Made by a program: the position numbers and the translations under genes | Origin: Cryptomeria japonica | Taxonomy: Eukaryota; Streptophyta; Pinopsida; Cupressales; Cupressaceae | Assembly (NCBI RefSeq): GCF_030272615.1 | Contig: NC_081409.1 | Span: forward strand, 19,222,260 to 19,286,259 | Direction of reading: 5' to 3' | Length of the DNA: 64,000 nucleotides | In this document: positions 58,608-64,000 of the stretch, piece after piece | How the letters are laid out: every line of letters begins with the position of its first letter | Position numbering within the stretch: the first letter of the stretch is position 1 | The notes under the pieces: model-generated | What the model was told of the DNA's origin: nothing | The model's database searches: none | Seen by the model: the letters and a program-made list of their open reading frames with translations, nothing else

Positions 58608-59360
58608 ATGGCAGCTCAAAAGATGATGAAGGAAGGATTAGTGGACAAAGGAATAATTGATCAGTCAATTCCAATTTTGCACAGACTTGTCCCGGAGTAC
58701 CAGTTTGACAAAGGAGCAAGCCCATCCACCAAGCTCAAAATAATTACCGAACACATCTGTAAGGATTCCCAATCACTGTAGCAAATATCTAATCGATAGG
58801 CATTGAAAAGATTCACTCAAGCTAAGAAAGCCACTTTTAATCAGTTGATTGAATCAGAGAAGAAAGAGATTATTGAAAAATTGAAGTTAATTGATAATGC
58901 TTTAAGGCAATGTACAAATATATACAGAGTATGTTGTAATGCCGGATTACTTACTGCAAATATAGATAAAAGGATTAGAGCCTCTCGGGATAAAATTGTA
59001 GGTATAGTCAATTCTTTTGATGGTTCCAATTCTTTGACTACATCTATTGATGGGCAGATTTTGGTATTGGAAGCTCAAATTTCAGCTCTTGAAAGGGATA
59101 GAGACAAAATCATTAGGAGAGATAAAGGGCTTAGAGGATTGGTGAGTCCCCAGTTGGACTCCTTGAGTGTACATAAAAATGAATGCATAGATATGGTTGG
59201 CAAGCTCACACCGGTAGAGCTTAAGGAGAAAGAGTCCCATGCTCATATGCTTAATGGACTTGTATCAGTATCTGGCACATTCAAATCAAGTTGGGACACT
59301 TATCTAGAGATTTTGGAGAAAGCCTATCTGGAAATTTTCAAGTATATTCAGCTCCAGTAA
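58608..59360 (+). pseudogene. ORF tail of element G: helical protein, unknown family
   Basis: One frame from the ATG at 58608, with TAG at 58779-58781 and 58797-58799, then 187 open codons to the stop at 59358-59360. The sequence is charged and helical (KKATFNQLIESEKKEIIEKL; LEAQISALERDRDKIIRRDK), consistent with a coiled coil. The end (KLTPVELKEKESHAHMLNGL and then YLEIFKYIQLQ) has the same layout as the end of element F ORF2 (TPVEKM, then LNLVLAELFQIVTNRLQ), so the two may be related. No catalytic motif is visible. Confidence 0.55.
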
Positions 59361-59586
59361 GGTGTTTTGGGACACATTCTTTGTACAGAATTTCACTCTT
59401 TATCCCGGTTTATGGTGTTTTTTGGCATTGATGTCAAAGGGGGAGGTATAGGTGAAAATATATCCTTGGCATCAAGAGATATGGATTATTTGTACAGATC
59501 ATGATTACAGATGAATATTCAACTCAGGGGGAGCAGTCTTAGGGTGAATCCGACAAATGAAAATCATTGTCATTTTTCACACGAGT

Positions 59587-59613
59587 GTTGTCATCAATGA
59601 CAAAGGGGGAGAT
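59587..59613 (+). promoter_or_regulatory. Polypurine tract of element G with inverted-repeat half
   Basis: CATCAATGACAAAGGGGG and then AGAT abut the 3' LTR. TTGTCATCAATGACAA-type bases at 59587-59603 pair 16 of 17 with 59651-59667 in U3. This is the longest version of the inverted repeat in the window. Confidence 0.8.
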
Positions 59614-60492
59614 TGTTGGCAATTGACACTCATTTGATTGGTTTCATATGTTGTCATTGATGGCAACATGTTTCGGCTTCATTCTTTGGTTTGGTACTTC
59701 ACCGACCAGCACTGGCAGGTATCTTCACCGGTAGGAAGGATTCTATGGGTACCGACATTGGAGGCCGACATCATTGGGAGATCCGGCAATCGGAAATTCA
59801 TTTTGTTATTTATGTATATATGTAATTAGCCAACATGTATAATCATTTTTTAATATCTATATAAGCCGACATGAGTCATGAAGGACTGTTAGGGTATACA
59901 GGTCAGTTGTTAAATCACTTTTGATAAATGAGTATGTGGTGTTGTTAGTAATGTGAAGATCATGTGTATGAGGTCATTTATGTATGAGATCAATATTGTA
60001 ATGATCTGTAGATGATTTGGATGTGAAGGTTATTCTGGTAAGGGCTTAGGGTTTCAAAACCAGAACAGTCAGATCTTGAACCGAAACTCAATTAGGCATA
60101 GCAGATGCACTAAATGAGTCCAATTTTACATTTTCTTATTCAAATTGATTGTAGTCAGTGAGACTCCTTTGTGTTGAGCAGTGTGTTCTAGGCAGTAAGC
60201 CTTCCTGTATGTGTAGGCCCCCATATTATGTAATATCTTTTCATATGGTCGGTGGATTGATATTGTGGGTAACAAATCCCACCGTGGTTTTTCCTCTTTG
60301 AGGTTTTTCACGTATAAATTCTCTGTGTTATGGTATTCATTTGTGTGATTGGCTCATTGATTGCTTTACTTCTTTCAATTATATATGCACCGGTTTACCG
60401 GTTGGTGAATGCATGTTATAATAAGGTTAAAAGTGAACATTCCGATAGAACACTGATTCAACACCCCCCCTCACTGTTCTTGGATTCCAACA
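59614..60492 (+). repeat. 3' LTR of element G
   Basis: TGTTGGCAATTG to GATTCCAACA, 879 bp. It contains the shared CCCACCGTGGTTTTTCC motif (60277-60293), the GAGCAGTGTGTTCTAGGC and GTGTAGGCCCCC blocks seen in the F and A LTRs, and CCCCCCCTCACTGTTC near the end. GCCAC follows at 60493; no matching left copy was found. Confidence 0.88.
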
Positions 60493-61594
60493 GCCACAAT
60501 ATTTTTTATTCAATTGGGTATTATTAAATAATGTAAAATCTTCACAATTCAAATAGAAATCAAACTAACAAGAAAATGATAACTTTAAATAGTTTTAAGA
60601 AAGTGGACACTAAATTAATGTATATTTGTCAATACATCTTGAGAAGTCTTGATCCTTCACCCTTATGGGCATCACCTAAATGCATGGAGTGGATCATCCA
60701 TGCTCATGGGAGATAGTTTCATGTGAACCATCAATTATGAAATATAGGTCAAGGGTTTGGCTAAAATATTATGCCATTAAATTTTTGATAAAACACTATA
60801 ATTTGATATACTACAAAAAAAATACCTCCAATTATCATTGAATGAGCTAACGAAACTCTTCAATGAATTGTTCATAAAGCACAATGCTTGTTGAAGCTTT
60901 TTGAAACGGGGTCATAAGCTAGGTGGGTTTGATCTTTTTGGGAGAATCTCCATGGTTAAACATAATTAGATAAAAGTAATATTTGAGATGGATGATATTT
61001 GCAAAGTACTTCATGCTTCACCCCTATGACCTCACCTAGATGTAATGCCAGGTATACCATTTGTATTCATGAAACATGGATCAATATATTTAGCTCAAAA
61101 ATTATGTAGTTGAAATTTGATATAATATAAAAAATACCTTCTCTTAAAATTTCACCAAATATTTATATTCATCATATTAAACAAATAATAAACATCATTC
61201 AAATATTTAACTTGAATCAATCTTAACATAAGCAACCAGAAATGATAACATCAAATAATTTTAAAAAGATGGACACTAAATTAATGTATATTAGTCACTA
61301 CATAAATTATCAACAGAAAATTTTGAAAATAACTCAATCACATCCACTCAATAAGAAATGAACAATAGTATGTTATGATTTGCAATATCATAGTATGCCA
61401 AAAGAGCAAAATTTCATGCAGAAATAATGCATTTCTATTTATATTAATATTTTGAAGGTGAGGAAAGCCAATCTACATTTCAGTCTTAAAAATCATAACT
61501 ATAAAATAAAAACAAAAACAATATACAATTTATTCAATGTAAGTAGATTTCCACAATCCACAAGACTTTCAATTGTTGCTAGATTTAATTGTGG
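60493..61594. repeat. Degenerate tandem repeat of about 330 bp in AT-rich sequence
   Basis: TGGACACTAAATTAATGTAT recurs at 60604 and 61270. CTTCACCC-TATG-CTCACCTA-ATG blocks recur at about 60655 and 61014, and ATTTGATAT-A-AAAAAATACCT blocks at about 60800 and 61114. The spacings (about 665, 350 and 315 bp) fit a decayed tandem array of roughly 330-bp units. No coding sequence is seen. Confidence 0.5.
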
Positions 61595-61703
61595 GTTGGG
61601 ATCATACTATACGATCCATCATCAGGGTATTAGAGAGCAACTTTTTGCTCTCAAAGCTGCTCTCCTAATATCTTGATGATGGATCATGTAGTATGATCTC
61701 AAC
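61595..61703 (+). ncRNA. Long hairpin, candidate miRNA precursor or MITE-like inverted repeat
   Basis: The left arm (61595-61639) and right arm (61658-61703) pair over about 45 bp with, by hand, one mismatch, one bulge and four G-U pairs, closing an 18-nt loop. The 3' arm contains ATCTTGATGATG (61670-61681), identical to the core of plant miR172. Over the 21-nt window 61667-61687 I count 16 matches to miR172, which is weak. The stem position (3' arm) agrees with known MIR172 genes. It may equally be a short inverted-repeat transposon or an unrelated miRNA. No transcript evidence is available. Confidence 0.4.
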
Positions 61704-62502
61704 TATGGATGCAAAATACTTTCACACAATCAAATCCAAAAGTAACAATTGAAAGACGGCTTATTGCTTTGAAGAAAAAAAATGCACTAATTATTCCTTA
61801 TACAATTGAATTATTCTTTTACTAATTTATGTTCCATTAGTTTTCTTTTTTTTTTTCAAAAATTTCTTATAAAATATAAAAAATGGTTTCATCAGCATTC
61901 AGCAATTAATTAGAAGCGAAAAAAATAGACTTCGGGAATAAAACAGTATGATTCATAAAAATCCAATTTATAAATGGAAAATGTATTAAATCCCATTTCT
62001 GCTAAAGAGAATATTAATTGTTCAAAATGCATAACCTAACCAGAAATCAAACAATATGATTCATGAATGAAAATATTTATTGCTTTTTTTCTGTTTTGAA
62101 TAAATGCAGAAAAAAGTTTACATGTAAAGAGTACAGTCAACAGACTGAATGCAGTTGCGTTCACACTCACATCCCATTCTACTTACAGAAATCTAAAATA
62201 TAAAAACAAAATGTAGAAGGCATAAAACTTGTGAAAGTCTCTGAAAGATCTAACTAAACAAAAAAACAATTCATTTCCAATCCAACCAATCTATGTGCAT
62301 CAAAAGTTTTTGAAATTGCTTGGCATCTGAAACTAAAATTTAGAAGATCCGACAAACAAACTACAATCCAGCAGTTTCTAAGCAGAAAAACTATAAATTT
62401 TCTGAACAGATAAAATCAAATCATAAAGCAAAGTATGATGCGCCCTCAGAGCATGCCTGTCCATTTGGAAACAAGGCTTTACGATTCTAATTCCATACTG
62501 AG
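61704..62502. other. AT-rich sequence, probable 3' UTR and downstream flank of the GRF gene
   Basis: No coding sequence. On the minus strand an AATAAA is found at 62081-62076, about 420 bp after the GRF stop, and could serve as a polyadenylation signal. Otherwise nothing to report. Confidence 0.4.
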
Positions 62503-63424
62503 CTACATTCCTCCAAGATTCTGTTGCAGAGACATCTCATGTTTGGCAGCTGCTGCTGCTGCAACTGCTCGAGGGCTGCTCCCGCTGCTGCTATCAGACA
62601 GAGAAGCCAAGGTTTTCTGCAAAACACCAGTTGGGGATGCCATTCTTGGGCTGCCACGAGGGCTCAGTTCCCATCGATCGCCCATCAAATTAAGCCCAGA
62701 TGACTTTGACCCACCTCCAGGGGTTCCACCTGCATTAGTAGTACTAGACTGTAAAACTTCTGCAAGAGGTCCTCCCACTGGACTTTGCCATGTCACAGGG
62801 ATCCAATTACTGGTCTGTCTGTGCCTGTCTTCATTCAGAAGGCCTAGCCCCATGCCTACGCCAAGACCCATTTGAGTTGGATCCAGTGGGTCTTCCTCAG
62901 TTGATGATCTGGCAGCTGACATCGACAATTTGAGGGAGGACAGGGACATTTTTCCCCTGGGTGAAGTGGGGAAATCAGATATGGTCATGGGAAGGGATAT
63001 GGAAAGCTGTGTGCTGTTTGAGGATCTTTCTTCCATATCAGACCAAGAAATAGTTGTTGGGTCTCTGGTTGTACGTGGCCAGTCATCAAAGAAGTGTCTC
63101 AGGGGTTGTCCCTCTGAGGACTGGTCATTCCCAAAGCCAGTGCTTAAAAAGGAATGATGGTGTTGTTGATGCTGCTGTCGCTGCTGCTCTTGTAATTGCA
63201 AGTTCATCTGATTGGTGTCAGGCATAAGGCAAAAGTCTTGGCCAAGTATTGTACGCAGTTGTGGAGAAGAGTATTGCAACATGGAGTTGTTAAGTTTGGG
63301 GTCTGTGTTCACTGATGAAAGCATAGCCAGACTGCTCATGGCATGGTGAGAATCCTGACCCAGGCCTTTTCCTTCTGAAAAGAGCATCTGTTCATCCACA
63401 TCTCCTTTCATCCAGTTCATGTAT
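62503..63424 (-). CDS. GRF: GROWTH-REGULATING FACTOR (GRF), last exon
   Basis: The exon begins after a TTTCCTGTAG acceptor (AG at 63426-63425), reads YMNWMKGDVDEQMLF and runs 306 codons to TAG at 62505-62503. It has the three C-terminal motifs known in plant GRF proteins: FFD (LRHFFDDWPRT, residues about 107-117 of this exon), TQL (STQLSISLPM, about 136-145) and GGPL (VGGPLAEVLQ, about 215-224). There is also a Gln/His-rich stretch and an Ala run near the end. GRFs are nuclear transcription factors acting with GIF co-activators in organ growth. The QLQ and WRC domains, and the miR396 site that lies in the WRC region, would be in upstream exons outside the window. The exon is intact. The paralogue number cannot be told. 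Confidence 0.92.
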
Positions 63425-63635
63425 CTACAGGAAACCAGGCAAACTTCTTGTTATCATTACAGTGTTTTAATTATTGGGCATCCTAAGCCTAGCAAGAGGT
63501 TACACACTACACAGACCAATAGCCAAACAAGCTTTATGTAAATAGGGATGAGAGCATGCAAAGCCATTTCAAAGATCTGCAAAACTCATTTGTCATGTGG
63601 TTCAGTAACATCTTTATTGAATCTCTGACCACTTA

Positions 63636-63718
63636 CAACTAGGATTTGGACGGGGTGTATTCATACTCATAGCCGAGGTAGTGGAGTTCTTTAGCCCTAG
63701 GATGTCTGGTGTTCTGGT
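63636..63718 (-). CDS. GRF: Probable upstream GRF exon (linker between WRC and C-terminal motifs)
   Basis: On the minus strand an open stretch reads RTPDILGLKNSTTSAMSMNT and then PRPNPS. Its Ser/Thr-rich character fits the linker after the WRC domain. An AG acceptor lies near 63719. The donor is uncertain: GTAAGT (63643-63638) is the best consensus but gives a stop when joined to the last exon, while a weaker GTGG site four bases further downstream keeps the frame. Coordinates are therefore approximate. Confidence 0.4.
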
Positions 63719-63971
63719 ACCTATTAGTGATGAATCAATATATTCACAGTTTTAACTTGAACAATTCCATGCTGTTGAAAACTTAAAACATTTTTTGAGA
63801 ACATATTTAGTAATGTATGGAGAAATATGTATCCTGGTACCTAGCAGCCTGGATTGTATAAAAGACAGAAGGGATTGTATCAAACACAGAAGACAAACTT
63901 AATTGTCCTTGCATAAGTGGTCAAACTGTAAGAAGTTGAGAAAACTACTAGTTGGCCTCTTCTCATGTTAC

Positions 63972-64000
63972 CACCAGCAGTAACTTTCTGTGCAGCAGTT
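63972..64000 (-). CDS. GRF: Possible GRF exon end at window edge
   Basis: Minus-strand sequence at the edge reads TAAQKVTAG-like codons followed by GTAACA, a possible donor. The short Ala/Thr/Lys text is compatible with the region after the GRF WRC domain. Too little is visible to be sure, and it is cut by the window. Confidence 0.25.

Larger units (their letters stand above)
58604..60492 (+). mobile_element. 3' part of non-autonomous LTR element G
   Basis: Consists of a 250-codon ORF tail (58608-59360), an internal purine module (59421-59445), a polypurine tract and a complete 3' LTR. The 5' LTR and the interior are missing; the left edge is fused to element H LTR sequence at about 58603. 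No RT or integrase is present. LTR layout is closest to element F, with TGTTGGCA-A at the start and GATTCCAACA at the end. Confidence 0.75.

Noticed and set aside
61667..61687. Naming the hairpin MIR172
   Set aside because: Only 16 of 21 bases match by eye and the mismatches include the 5' region that decides targets, so it is left as an unnamed hairpin.
62435..62875. 146-codon plus-strand frame opposite the GRF exon
   Set aside because: It is a shadow of the GRF exon on the other strand; the minus-strand frame has the family motifs.

Overview
The window is nuclear DNA from a seed plant with a large, repeat-rich, AT-rich genome. A gymnosperm is possible, but nothing here fixes the species. 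The evidence for a plant is threefold: Ty1/copia LTR retrotransposons primed by initiator-Met tRNA, a Ty3/gypsy pol relic, an L1-type LINE tail, and the 3' exon of a GROWTH-REGULATING FACTOR (GRF) transcription factor gene at the right edge. No prokaryotic features, CRISPR arrays or complete RNA genes were seen.

Layout. 1-5040: AT-rich sequence, then a decayed Ty3/gypsy pol on the minus strand (protease, RT and RNase H fragments). 6368-13020: copia element A (+), flanked by ATAAG duplications and inserted into a small coding relic (13026-13436). 13437-15876: no gene. 15877-37590: copia element B (-). B carries two insertions in its gag: copia element C (20685-34871, -, AGTTC duplication) and solo LTR E (35098-35871, ATTAA duplication). 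C is split in its integrase by copia element D (24243-31613, +). The insertion order is therefore B, then C, then D. 38576-48260: tandem LTR-like sequence of an unassigned element, broken by element F (38616-44640, TATTT duplication) and by a 5'-truncated LINE (45951-47666, 18-bp duplication). 48411-49280: a ~305-bp tandem repeat. 49440-53600: non-coding repeats including an LTR-like piece. 53606-58603: 5'-truncated copia element H (+), whose 3' LTR is interrupted by solo LTR J and then runs directly into 59360-60492, the 3' part of another element (G). 60493-62500: non-coding, with degenerate repeats and a long hairpin. 62503-64000: partial GRF gene on the minus strand.

How the parts relate. 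A, B, C and H belong to one copia group by protein similarity; D is a second group. F and G have the same kind of LTR ends, primer-binding site (F) and polypurine tract but no reverse transcriptase or integrase. F instead encodes an intact coiled-coil protein with four CCHC zinc knuckles plus a decayed second ORF of unknown family, and G carries what looks like the tail of a similar second ORF. The autonomous and non-autonomous elements share two cis features: a short inverted repeat bracketing the polypurine tract and the start of U3, and an LTR module around a CCACCGTGGTTTTTCC-type motif with a downstream C-tract. The simplest reading, which is inference, is a non-autonomous LTR family mobilised in trans by copia partners. 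Almost all polyproteins are dead. Many of the stops are TAG where related copies have a glutamine codon, as expected from decay of methylated CHG sites.
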